Made by a program: the position numbers and the translations under genes. Positions 43,527 to 53,702 of a DNA stretch of 64,000 nucleotides are shown piece after piece. Source of the stretch: Agarophyton chilense (lineage: Eukaryota > Rhodophyta > Florideophyceae > Gracilariales > Gracilariaceae); NCBI GenBank assembly GCA_030374765.1, contig JARGXX010000068.1, positions 1,302,001 to 1,366,000 on the forward strand, written 5' to 3'. Below the pieces are notes generated by a model. It was not told the origin of the DNA. It searched no databases and saw only the letters and a list, made by a program, of their open reading frames with translations. Positions within the stretch are counted from its first letter, which is position 1, and the number at the start of each line of letters is the position of its first letter.

Positions 43527-44445
43527 TCAATTTTCACTGCTATCATCATCGCCATCGCGCACGCTTTCTTTCGACTCTTTCGAGGAGTGGGAGTTTTTCT
43601 TCTTGTGCTTCTTTTCACCACGTAGATTAAAAAAGGCCCATGCACGCATGAAACTAAAGTATTCCACTGTCTCTGATTCATCGCACCCTGCAGAGGCGTT
43701 TGTAAACAGCATGATCTCATAGTGACGTTTTAGTGTCTTATTACGTTCCATCTGCGTAGCTGAAGCCTTCGCAGCCAATCGAAGCTGCTCCTCCGAGTTT
43801 TTCTTCTTTTCCAATGCGTCCTTCGCGCGACTACGTCCAATGGGACGTTCTATATGTAGAATAGGCTCTGTATTAGTGCCCGAGTTGTCGAAGTTCACTG
43901 CCTCTTTGTCACTTTCTGTTCGTGAAATTGATGGTTTCAAGGCAGCCGAGAACTTTTCGTGATGAAGAAGAACTTCCCAGGCCGAAAAGAAGCGGAACGT
44001 TTTTTCGCAGTCTTCTTGAGCTTTCGATATTTCTAAACCATTGAAGAGACCTATTGCCATAGCAATTAGATCCTTTACAGAGACTCCACTGGACTTGGCG
44101 CACATAAAAAGACCAGAGCAGCTAGAAAAAAACCCTACATTCCTTTTCTATTGCTTTGATACAAGTACCAATAGATTCAAGAGTATTTGTGTCGCTGTTT
44201 ATGGGCGTGGACGTGTTATTATAGACGTCAGCAACTTTTTGCAAAAAGTCTTCTGCATTCTGTTCTGTGCCTCGTATCGGATTCTCAGAGACTGTGATCC
44301 ACGCCTTTGCGATTGCAGCGTCTTCTATCTGTGTAAAGTTAGCTCCACGTGAAATTTATTTTCGTTTGCGTGACTTGACCGTTGGTTTTTCTGCTGTTTG
44401 CGCTGGTTCAAATAGATACAGTGGTGTCGAAGGAGGAGTGGGCTC
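43527..44445 (-). pseudogene. Myb/SANT-like PIF/Harbinger partner protein (NAM-associated type)
   Basis: Minus strand: SRGANFTQIEDAAIAKAWIT, VSENPIRGTEQNAEDFLQKV, ADVYNN is the Myb/SANT trihelix signature of Harbinger ORF1 (RG-x-x-FT-x-x-ED..AW..VS-x-x-PI-x-GT-x-Q). The frame changes in a T7 run near 44,125. Frame 44105-43527 then gives FRFFSAWEVLLHHEKFSA, then ERPIGRSRAKDALEKKKNSE, the NAM-associated C-terminal domain, and a Lys/Ser-rich acidic tail. An in-frame TAA lies just before SRGANF. In PIF/Harbinger elements this protein binds the ends and imports the transposase. Confidence 0.7.
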
Positions 44446-44984
44446 TGCAATGATAGTTGAAAAGTAATGCAAATTCGAGGGAGGTGTGTGGAAGAACTCT
44501 TGGTGATGGGGAACTTACATCTATGTAACATAGAGAGTATAGGGTTTGCCTGCTTCACAACTTTTGCCGCGAAATGTACACGATTTTGACCAATGGGCAG
44601 CTTGGAAACGTTTGCTTTGATAGCACCAGGTCAAAGAGCAAGGAGGCAAATCCACTCGATTTGCACCTTGAAATTCTGCCGGTGCTATTTTATTTGACAC
44701 TTTTGTTGACCGGTGCGGCCGACCAGACAGGTGCATTGAAGCAAATTTGATCATTTGGTAATCTACCCATGCCCGGTGGGGATGCTCTTAGTAGAAACAA
44801 GGCAGATAAAACATGTGAACTAACCAGCAATGCTGTGCCAAACTCCACGTGTACCACGGACCAAAACCCGAGAGAGGCCGAATTGAAATTCACCTAAGAA
44901 GGGCTGATGCACCCCCGAGGGGTACCACCACACTAATTGTACTGAAATATCTGGAGCGTGAACCAAAATGGATTTGGTGACGTA
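44446..44984. other. Unassigned DNA before Tc1/mariner copy 1
   Basis: No gene seen. On the minus strand a strong donor-like GTAAGT (44518-44513) and a pyrimidine-rich CATTGCAG near 44,443 could bound an intron of the SANT gene, but joining them creates a stop. Confidence 0.35.
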
Positions 44985-46282
44985 CAGTGGGTTTCAAAAA
45001 CACATCACTTTACAAAAACTGCGCCAAAAAGGCATTTCACGTACTGTAGAGCACATTTCACAACAAATAAAAACCACTAAGTCAATAACACTGTTTCAAA
45101 AGTATATCCTTTATACAATCATTCGCTCAATTATGGCTCGTGGCGCACCTCTGACACGCTCTGAACAGCTGGAAATCATTAAATTAGTAGGTCAGGGTAT
45201 GATTCCAGCAGATATAGCCCGAAAACTCAAGTGCAGCCCAAAAACAATCAGCAACTTCATCAAAAAACCCGCTACATACGGAACAAAGCGTTCAACCGGC
45301 CGTCCTACGGCACTATCCCCGGCCGATAAGCGTTAAATTAAGCGAGAACTATGCCTCAACACTTCATGTTGCGGGAAAATTGTCAAAAATCTAAATTTTT
45401 CTCTATCAAGATCTACAATATGGCGTGAAGTCAACCGTCAAAATTTGTTCAAGTACACAAAAATGAAGAAAACTTTTTTTTAAAAGATAATCACAAGAAA
45501 AATCGAGTTGAATGGTGTGCTAAAAAGACTTATTGGAAAACGGAATGTAATAATGTTATCTTTTCCGACGAAAAAAAGTTTAACCTTGATGGTCCAGATT
45601 GCTATAAATTTTATTGGCATGATCTACGAAAAGAAAAGAAGAACTTTGTGACCAGGAATTCAGGAGGCGCATCAGTAATGGTTTGGGCTGGAATCTCCAC
45701 GAAAAAAGCAACTCATATGGCTTTTGTTGAAAATACAATGAACTCTGAGAAGTATGCTGAGGTTCTAGAAAAAATTTTTTACTTTTTGTATACTGTATGC
45801 ACGGAGAAGAATTCATTTTTCAACAAGATAATGCACCTGTGCATAAGTCCAATTCAATGAAACAGTGGTTCAATAGTCTAAATATGTCGGTTATGGAATG
45901 GCCTGCGCGCTCTTTTGACTTCAGCTCTATCGAAAACATTTGGGGAATGTTGGCTAGATTGTTATATGAGCAAGGAAGGCAATTTGATACAGTTTTTGAT
46001 ATAAAAAAATGTATCAAAGATTGCTGGGAAAAGATTGACTGTAATTCTATCAATCCATTTATAGAATCAATGCCAAAGCGTTGTATAAGTGTTATACAGG
46101 CTAAAGGAGCCAAAATAAACTACTGAACTCGCGTTAGAATAAAAAGCATGCAATAAAGGTTATGATTTTGAAACAGTTTTTTTACTTGAAAAATTTTTCA
46201 CACTGATTTTGTTAGTTTTACTGTAGCCAAAACGTCGATTTTTGGAAAATTTGCGCAAGGGATATGATTTTGAAACAGACTT
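44985..46282 (+). mobile_element. Tc1/mariner element, copy 1
   Basis: 1,298 bp between TA dinucleotides (44983-44984, 46283-46284). Ends CAGTGGGTTTCAAAAAC and, inverted, AAGTCTGTTTCAAAATC. Much richer in A+T than surrounding host DNA. Second copy inverted at 47085-48383. Confidence 0.9.
45133..46126 (+). pseudogene. Tc1/mariner transposase (copy 1)
   Basis: ATG 45133: MARGAPLTRSEQLEIIKLVG, a paired-type HTH (IPADIARKLKCSPKTISNFI), the GRPTALSPADKR linker, then TAA at 45334-45336. Past this: NLNFSLSRSTIWREVNRQN, frame changes, FSDEKKFNLDG (first D), GGASVMVWAGIS, FQQDNAPVHKSN (second D), SSIENIWGML (E). The triad is DDE with the short Tc1-like last spacing. SFDFSSIE replaces the SPDLNPIE seen in copy 2. 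Three frames are needed, so it is inactive. Confidence 0.88.
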
Positions 46283-46284
46283 TA

Positions 46285-47082
46285 CTTCGTCGAACAAAGG
46301 AAGCAACTTTTCGAGTAACAGATGCCGGGTAAGGTTCAGCTGGGAAATTAGATCCCTATTTCTACCGCCATGAAGAAGTCGTTCCCAAGCTGTGGGTTGA
46401 AGACTGTGCGGCTTCAGAAATGCTCATCGGAGTAAATACGGTTGTAGTGTGCCTTGGGGTTGGTGACGCTTCTTTCCGATAGACACAGCATTCACTAACA
46501 CTACAACAGTTGCAATAACAGCTGTGAAAGCCGCTATTTTTCTCTTCCTATTAACGGTATGCTTGTTACAGGAATCGTCTGGGATAGGTAAGAATTTCTG
46601 CAATCCAATCTTTTCTGCAGTATGGTCAAAAGTGGGAACATGTTCTGCGGTTTTTTGTGTCGCCCGTTTCCAATTCTTGTTCCATATCAGCGTTTATGTT
46701 TGCTTTGGATGCCGGGTGAAGCAGTATTGAGCTCTTTGTTACTTCGGTTGCTGCCTCTGGTACGCCGTTTTAGTTTGCGCCAGTTTCAAGCGCCTCTTTT
46801 CAGGTCACTGGAACAGCAGCGACACATGCTCTCGCGAATATAGACGAAAAGCAGATGGGATGGGGAATTTGTGAGAATGTCCATGACGTTTGTCCATCTG
46901 GAGAGCCTTCTGGCCTTCCAGAAGGACAACTTCTGACACATTTGTGTGTCAAGCATGTCACGTTGGTCCAATTATATTGATACAAGTTTGTCCATCTTTT
47001 AAAATGAGTAATTATCAAATGCACCCACTCTACCACGAAAAAAAGGAACAACACGCGACACGACTTTGTTGCTTTGACTACC
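46285..47082. other. Spacer between the Tc1 copies; possible secreted-peptide gene
   Basis: 46,524-46,594 encodes a hydrophobic leader (VKAAIFLFLLTVCLLQESSG, opening with GTG, no upstream ATG) that stops at a strong donor, ATAG|GTAAGA. 46,805-46,978, after a CTTTTCAG acceptor-like site, encodes VTGTAATHALANIDEKQ.. and GICENVHDVCPSGEPSGLPE.., a short Cys-bearing segment ending TGA. Leader plus Cys-rich exon resembles a small secreted protein gene, but the phases do not join and the ATG is missing. Low confidence. Confidence 0.3.
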
Positions 47083-47084
47083 TA

Positions 47085-48383
47085 AAGTCTGTTTCAAAAT
47101 CATATCCCTCGCGCAAATTTTCCAAAAATCGACGTTTTGGCTACAGTAAAACTAACAAAATCAATGTGAAAAAATTTTCAAGTAAAAAAACTGTTTCAAA
47201 ATCATAACCTTTATTGCATCCTTTTTATTCTAACGCGAGTTCAGTAGTTTATTTTGGCTCCTCTAGCCTGTATAACACTTATACAACGCTTTGGCATTGA
47301 TTCTATAAAAGGATTGATAGCATTACAGTCAATCTTTTCCCAGCAATCTTTGATACAAATTTTCAGATCAAAAACTGTATCAATTTGCCTTCCTTGCCCA
47401 TAAACCATTCGGGCCAACATTCCCCAAATGTTTTCGATAGGGTTGAGGTCAGGAGAGCGCGCAGGCCATTCCATAACCGACATATTTAGACTATTGAACC
47501 ACTGTTTCATAGAATTAGACTTATGCACAGGTGCATTATCTTGCTGAAAAATGAATTCTTCTCCGTGCATAAAGTATGCAAAAGGTAAAATTTTTTTTCT
47601 AGAACCTCAGCATACTTCTCAGAGTTCATTGTGGTTTCAACAAAAGCCATATCAGTTGCTCTTTTCGTGGAGATTCCAGCCCAAACCATTACTGATGCGC
47701 CTCCTGAATTCCTAGTCACAAATTCCTTCTTTTCTTTTCGTAGATCATGCTAATAAAATTTATAGCAATCTGGACCATCAAGGTTAAACTTTTTTTCGTC
47801 GGAAAAGATAGCATTATTACATTCCGTTTTCCAATAAGTCTTTTTAGCACACCATTCAACTCGATTTTTCTTGTGATTATCTTTTAAAAAAAAAGTTTTC
47901 CTCATTTTTGTGTACTTGACCAAATTTTGACGGTTGACTTGACGCCATATTGTAGTTCTTGATAGAGAAAAATTTAGATTTTTGACAATTTTCCCGCAAC
48001 ATGAAGTGTTGCGGCATAGCTCTCGCTTAATTTAACGCTTATCGGCCGGGGATAGTTCCATAGGACGGCCGGTTGAACGCTTTGTTCCGTATGTAGCGGG
48101 GTTTTTGATGAAGTTGCTGATTGTTTTTGGGCTGCGCTTGAGTTTTCGGGCTATATCTGCTGGAATCATACCCTGACCTACTAATTCCATGATTTCCAGC
48201 TGTTCAGAGCGTGTCAGAGGTGCGCCACGAGCCATAATTGAGCGAATGATTGTATAAAGGATATACTTTTGAAACAGTTTTATTGACTTAGTGGTTTTTA
48301 TTTGTTGTGAAGTGTGCTCTACAGTACGTGAAATGCCTTTTTGGCGCAGTTTTTGTAAAGGGATATGTTTTTGAAACGCACTG
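47085..48383 (-). mobile_element. Tc1/mariner element, copy 2 (inverted)
   Basis: 1,299 bp, TA at 47083-47084 and 48384-48385. The left end is AAGTCTGTTTCAAAATC and the right end on the minus strand CAGTGCGTTTCAAAAAC. Same family as copy 1, in tail-to-tail orientation. Confidence 0.9.
47241..48235 (-). pseudogene. Tc1/mariner transposase (copy 2)
   Basis: Minus-strand ATG 48235. HTH IPADIARKLKRSPKTISNFI, linker GRPMELSPADKR and the same TAA as copy 1 straight after it. Later pieces: GGASVMVWAGIS and FQQDNAPVHKSN, then SPDLNPIENIWGML with the canonical DxNPIE motif. Poly-A/T runs differ by one base between copies (near 47,885), one cause of the frame changes. Inactive. Confidence 0.88.
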
Positions 48384-48703
48384 TACTTGTTGCTCAATAC
48401 CAAATAGCATAACCTCTCAAGCGTTTCCGCAGTGCGCTCCACTGGAGTCAGGATATAGCCATGGCGCAGGACGACGGCATTGTTTGAGGTCTTTGATTTT
48501 GGCGCCCGTAAACTATACTCTCAACCTCTTGACCCTGTCGAGGCCACCGAGAAGGTCTACTACTACTACTGGCTCGGGCCGCAACTGCGTCACTACGAGC
48601 ACAGGAAGCTCAACCTCTTGAACAACAACCGCGAAGAACATCAATCCAAACGGTGGTGTTTGACGTCCTGGATCCTTCAACCACGCCATTTCAATGGTAC
48701 ATC

Positions 48704-50638
48704 ATGCTGCAAACAACGTTTATCGGAATATCAATATCACTCTTGCTCGCAGCCGCATTTCCTCATCATGCCAATGCGCAAGAAAAAGAGCCACAAAAAG
48801 TTATCATCGAGTCCAACGAGAGTTGGCAGTCAGGAGTAGTGCTCGTGTACTCTACAATCATCCTCATCGGCTTACGTCTTTCTGCCACCATTCGCCATTC
48901 TCCGTTGTCGCCCATCCGTAACACTGCGCGCATCTATTACTATGCGACTGCCAGCCTCGTCGTCGGACTGCTATCGACGCTCATATTGCTACTGCTTAGC
49001 ACCTTCCCCGCAACCCGTGACGTAGCAGGCCAGCTCATGCCCTGCGCATCGCCGCTTCTCGCACTGGGTGGAGTTCTCACGTTAATGCCACAAGTTGTCG
49101 CACCGCAAATGGATGCACAGCCAATCGTATCCATCATGGGCGTGTCGCGCTTCGCGACATTCTTCGCTGCTGCGGTGCTTAATGCCATGACAATAGCAGC
49201 CTCTGTACTTAATGGAGCGTGGGCAGCTACATCCATCTCACTGGCAACCACCCTCATCGCATTGTTCGGTCCGCGCACGCCTGTGGTGGATAACACGGTC
49301 GCTAACGGCATTGTCGAACCGGGCGGTCCCGTGTTTCTACGCGTGTGCCAACTACCGCCCGACAGAGTAATAACGCTCAGTTTCACGCCCGATGGAAAGA
49401 ATGTGCGAGAGTTCAGCGGAAAGGGTTGGCTGAAATTGCAGACCGATGACGAATTTAGCCACGACGGTCGCGTAAGGATTGGCGCTTATCCCCGAGTACG
49501 TGTCGTTGTGGTAAATGAAGAGGAGATGAACGCACCACTTCTTGACGTGGCGGATTTTGATTCCGTGCAGCTTATCTCTGGAGAAGATTGTGAGAAAATT
49601 GTGGGATATCTGCCGCTGGAGACATGGATGAACAGTCCATTCGGTGATGATGTGGAAAAGATTCGTATATGCATGAACGAATTTTACTCCATGGTTTTGG
49701 GTGCCGTGGTATGCTCAGCTTGTGAACCTGGTGCAGAAAATGATTTTCCTGGTGCCAGTTTCGTGTACGGACGAATGGTACGCAGGATGCTTTCGCCTGT
49801 GAGTACACCTGATGAAGCAGCTCTAGGGTTGCCTTTGGGTACGATTGGCCTGTCTACAAGTATTACGGACCAGCTCGGAGCGTATGAGAAGAAGATTGAG
49901 AGAATTGAACATGTGACTGCCACTATGACACAGCCGCACTGCAATATCATGCGCATAGTGCTGATGGTGATATGGTCTTGGTTTCACGAGGTGCACGATG
50001 AACGTGTTCTGATTCTTACACTAGACGCTGTGGCGCGGTTGCTGCACGGCATGTGCCGCACTGATGATGACTGCTATGTCAAAGTTGAGGAGCTTTGCGT
50101 GGTGTTTGAAGGCATGGATGACATATTCTATGAACCGGGCGTTGAGGTATACGACAAGAACGAACTACATGCGGTGGTGACAGACAAGCAATCAAGATGT
50201 GTGCATTGGATCAGTAGACGAGAGAAACAAACGCTTGAGAAGTACATACGTACCAAGACGCATGCCGTGATCTGCTCACAGAGTCAGCGAAACGAACTGA
50301 ACCGTGATTTCAACGACTCGCAAAGCAAAGCATACGTAGAGGCAATAACTGTGGAACGTGTCGGAGAAGACATTCTTCGAGTGCTCAATTCGGCAGTGAA
50401 AGGCGAGAAGATAAGAACATGGTCAAACGCTGAAAGAGATTTGACATTCGAAGAATGGAACGAATCGCGACAGAGAAATCCGCAAAGAGTGTGGCCGGCA
50501 AATTGGAGGAATGATTATGTGGAAGCAGCTTCAGTGGTTGCTTCTGTGAAGGGCATGGCTGAGATTGCTTCGCTGCAGGCAATTAATTCCGGGATTGCTG
50601 CCGGTAGCGTGTTGTTTGGACGTCTGCTAGGGGCGTAG
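48704..50638 (+). CDS. Unknown multi-pass membrane protein with signal peptide
   Basis: An intact 644-codon single-exon ORF, the longest apparently functional gene here. I chose ATG 48704 because MLQTTFIGISISLLLAAAFP..ANA|QE is a good signal peptide. The open frame extends upstream to 48533 without another ATG. About five hydrophobic segments (roughly 43-62, 79-101, 112-133, 150-170, 172-189) precede a ~450-residue soluble region with no recognised motif. That region contains WSWFHEVHDERVLILTLDAV, RCVHWISRREKQTLEKY and a hydrophobic C-terminus (GIAAGSVLFGRLLGA). It lies 320 bp beyond the Tc1 copy. No homologue recognised; possibly lineage-specific. Confidence 0.75.
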   Translation: MLQTTFIGISISLLLAAAFPHHANAQEKEPQKVIIESNESWQSGVVLVYSTIILIGLRLSATIRHSPLSPIRNTARIYYYATASLVVGLLSTLILLLLSTFPATRDVAGQLMPCASPLLALGGVLTLMPQVVAPQMDAQPIVSIMGVSRFATFFAAAVLNAMTIAASVLNGAWAATSISLATTLIALFGPRTPVVDNTVANGIVEPGGPVFLRVCQLPPDRVITLSFTPDGKNVREFSGKGWLKLQTDDEFSHDGRVRIGAYPRVRVVVVNEEEMNAPLLDVADFDSVQLISGEDCEKIVGYLPLETWMNSPFGDDVEKIRICMNEFYSMVLGAVVCSACEPGAENDFPGASFVYGRMVRRMLSPVSTPDEAALGLPLGTIGLSTSITDQLGAYEKKIERIEHVTATMTQPHCNIMRIVLMVIWSWFHEVHDERVLILTLDAVARLLHGMCRTDDDCYVKVEELCVVFEGMDDIFYEPGVEVYDKNELHAVVTDKQSRCVHWISRREKQTLEKYIRTKTHAVICSQSQRNELNRDFNDSQSKAYVEAITVERVGEDILRVLNSAVKGEKIRTWSNAERDLTFEEWNESRQRNPQRVWPANWRNDYVEAASVVASVKGMAEIASLQAINSGIAAGSVLFGRLLGA

Positions 50639-50833
50639 ATTTCTGTGGTGTGATGGTGTGTCGAGGTCCGGACGATGGCTGGGAGATGAGGGAAACAAGT
50701 TCATGAGCTTAGTTTTTACTAAAAATTTTCAAATTCAACTTTTTTTGGAACCAAACCATAAGTTTCGGTCCTCGCACGCAGCTCAATGTAAACAGCTTTG
50801 CTTGAAGATTCCTCCCAACCGAGGAAGTTCTGT

Positions 50834-51631
50834 TCAAATATAACAATGAAGAAGAAGATGGAGTTGGAGAGAAAGAAGGTGATAAAATTTTGACTCTCTG
50901 AGACGAACACACTTGGCGAATGCGTGTGCGCAGTTCATATTGAGGGGGGATATGAAAGGAATAGAAGATTGTTGAGGCAATGTGACAGATGGAGAGCTAG
51001 TTGAAGTCGGGGTCAGTGATGGAGAAGACGTTGGGCTGAAAAAGACACAGCTTACACTGAGAAGTTCGGATACTGCAGAATTGGCGGCAGCCGAGCTTGC
51101 AGACTTCCGCAATGAGTAAATATAGTAAGGAATACTCAGAAAATCGCTTCCGTTTATAGCTGACATAGATTTGAATTCGGCAATCTTCACCCTGTTCTTT
51201 TCTATAGCAGTGTATCCTTACCCTGAATTTGAAGAAGGTTCTATTGAGGTTCATTCTGCCCAATCGTTCCATGTGGCAATTTGAATCCAGGGATTTTCAA
51301 CAGAATCACTGCCTTGGAGTCGAAGAGGGGTATAGCTAATTTCCCCCCCCACGTTACAGACATTGTGTCACCATCATCTACGTTTCTTAAAATGTATCGA
51401 TTCGTTCCTTGATTCCAGAATGCTGGAACGTTGTGCTCATTAAATCCAGGATACACTCCTCCCATTTTTAAGAGATTGACGGTGGTGAGAGGAGTTTCAT
51501 TTTCTGATTGTCTTGCCATTATATAATCGAAATCATCGAAATATGTTGCTCCCCAGTTTGCTGTATTGTTGAGAGGTGTTCCAGTATTTAAATTGTTGAC
51601 CCATTCGAAATTGGCGTCCGAATATTAAAAT
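50834..51631 (-). pseudogene. Protein-like minus-strand exons, unrecognised
   Basis: 51622-51241 is open without ATG at its start: ANFEWVNNLNTGTPLNNTAN, FDDFDYIMARQ, then LLKMGGVYPGFNEHNVPAFW and WGGKLAIPLFDSKAVILLKI, ending TAG. The composition (Asn, Trp, Gly, beta-branched) suggests a beta-rich extracellular domain. After a frame change 51190-50834 gives KIAEFKSMSAINGSDFLSIP and a Ser/Thr/Pro-rich tail. A GTAAGG lies at the boundary, but the implied intron is only ~20 bases. Could be exons of one decayed gene. Confidence 0.35.
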
Positions 51632-51642
51632 TTTACAGTGCG

Positions 51643-51990
51643 AATTGCTGAGCATTACTCAAACGAATGCAAACGGAGAGATGGCACACTGTCATTCTGA
51701 CAGCTGACAAAGTGGCTGCGCTGGTGCCTTTCCGTTCACAATCATTACAGTGTTGTTTTCTGGCCCAACTGAAGGTGAAAACAAACTGTCCCGTTGGGCG
51801 AGCGAAAACAAGTGGCGCACGTCATCAGCTTGCGTGCTCCCGCTCTCCGCCCCACCATCTTCGCCTCATTTCTTCACGGTCGAAAGCACATCTTCAACAA
51901 CGAAACACATGTCATGACTCACACCTGCAATCAGCCACGATCGTGCTGGAGAGGTGCTGGTTGCACCTGGGGATGATGCTTCATCGCCAG
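51643..51990 (+). repeat. Unclassified dispersed repeat, copy 1
   Basis: GCGAATTGCTGAGCATTAC.. through CTTCATCGCCAGAGCGCAGC, matching 56582-56940 in the same orientation with many substitutions and small indels. No ORF conserved between the copies. Confidence 0.65.
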
Positions 51991-52643
51991 AGCGCAGCAC
52001 GTTTACCACATTTCTTAACAACGAGCCGGCGTATCATTGTCTTGTAGACCATTCCTGATCATTTTACCTCCTCTCTTCATTTCGTAGACAACTTGTGATA
52101 TGAGCTTTACACGAACGGAAAATTAATCTCAAGCCGTTTACTTTTCCTTCCTCTGCAAGTTTCTGCTGTGCAACACATAAACATATCCTCCTTCCTCACC
52201 AAGACTGACACGCAGTACCCGCACCACTCTCTCGAATAACGGCATGAGAGGGAGGCAATGCCAGAACAAGACTCGCCAGCGCGTGTTGACAATTCATTCG
52301 TGGAACAGGGCGATTTTGGTACCGCTTAGACTCTCTCTTCCGCCATGCGTACAAATTAGGCTACTTGAGTTGTATGATTCTTTACTATTCAGAACCACAG
52401 AAAGGTGGGAGCCGCATGTGGGAGGCGAGGAAATATGGACAGCCCGAAACAATGGCTGTGACGTTGGATCGGGAGTTCTAACAAGAGAGTATGTCACATC
52501 ACAAGCTGGCGAAGGCCGCCTGTTCTGGCTTCTGCGTGCGCATGTTGCCCTTACGCTTGAGTCGACAGCTTATGAAAAATCGGAGAGGATGCAGAAATGC
52601 TCAACCCCCAGAATCCAAATGCAACTTCTCCTGTTCTACTCGC
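51991..52643. other. Upstream region of the 52,782 gene
   Basis: No gene supported; short frames only. Probably 5' flanking DNA between the repeat and the TATA box. Confidence 0.4.
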
Positions 52644-52652
52644 TATAAAAGG
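52644..52652 (+). promoter_or_regulatory. TATA box
   Basis: TATAAAAGG, 130 bp before ATG 52782. The identical nonamer precedes the galaxin-like gene by 137 bp. Confidence 0.6.
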
Positions 52653-52781
52653 GCAACTGCCGCAGGCTGTTAGGCTTCTGATACCTTTCCCTCGTCAGAC
52701 GGCTCTTGCTACTTTTCAGTTAAACGCTCAAAGATTCAAGTCTGACGTAAACGCTTTCACCTCGCATTGTCAAACTCAAAT

Positions 52782-53702
52782 ATGAATGAAACCCAAGCGT
52801 TTTATATTGAGCCGGAACGGTTCACTTACAATGGTGTACACGGAACCTTTGATGGGGGGGTGTTCCATGCAATCCTCACAACCTCAAAGGCATCAGGAAA
52901 GAATCGGGATGGTGGCAACCGGAAAGCACAGCGAAACGGAAGGAAGCGATCCTGGTTGAATTCGTTGTTGAATCCAGCTAGGTTTTTGGGAAGGAAAGCT
53001 AGTTGGTTGTCGAAGAGGCTTGCGGGCCGGAAGAAAGTATTGAAGAGGAGAAGTGCTGACGACGCAGTCGCAGATTCCAGCGACCTCCAAAAATGAGTGA
53101 TGAGTGAGTCCATCAACGTTGACCAATCTTCGTTAGGAATTGTGAAGAAGACATCGAGCGGTGCAAAAATCTCATAGGAAGCCTCTAATGTATGTGAAGA
53201 AGGCTGTGAGAAGAAAGCGCCGAAGGAGGAGACCGTGGTAAATCTCTCGGACGAATGTTAGTGCGCACATGAAACAAGTGCAAGTCCTGGGCCGGTGCCA
53301 GAGGCTGACGAACAAAAAAGTCAAGTTGGCGACTTGGAGATGGGACGAATCGACAACACCCCCCGACGAGTGATAAGCACGCCTTCAACGTTGAAGGAAA
53401 TCGCAATCGTGGAGGCTGGCGCAGTAGCGAACACTATTACCAAGCTGCGGTCGACTGGAAGCTTTTTGCTTTGGAATGCGTCTCCCCTCACGTATAGTGA
53501 GGATCCTGCGTCCAAACGCATGTTGCGCGCCCAATATGGCACTAGCGGGGTCCCTCGGAAAGTATTCCACGTCAAGAGCGATTTCACATCTTGCGGCTCA
53601 TTAACAAGTAGGGAGCCCGTATCCCCTCGCATAAAGCAGCTTCGAAGCTTTTTCGAGACTGAAGAACCCCCGCTCTATGATATTCCCCATTTGGAACCTT
53701 GA
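52782..53702 (+). pseudogene. Basic protein gene, one frame with three stops
   Basis: ATG 52782: MNETQAFYIEPERFTYNGVH, then a strongly basic segment (NRKAQRNGRKRSWLNSLLNP, RKASWLSKRLAGRKKVLKRR). In-frame stops at 53094-53096, 53175-53177 and 53259-53261. The same frame continues to 53702 with MGRIDNTPRRVISTPSTLKE, VANTITKLRSTGSFLLWNAS and PPLYDIPHLEP. No frameshift is needed, so this is either a young pseudogene or a gene with undetected introns covering the stops. The first part alone would be a 104-residue basic protein. No family recognised. Confidence 0.45.

Noticed and set aside
44443-44518. Spliceosomal intron in the SANT gene (GTAAGT..CATTGCAG)
   Set aside because: Joining the flanks creates an in-frame stop; kept only as a note.
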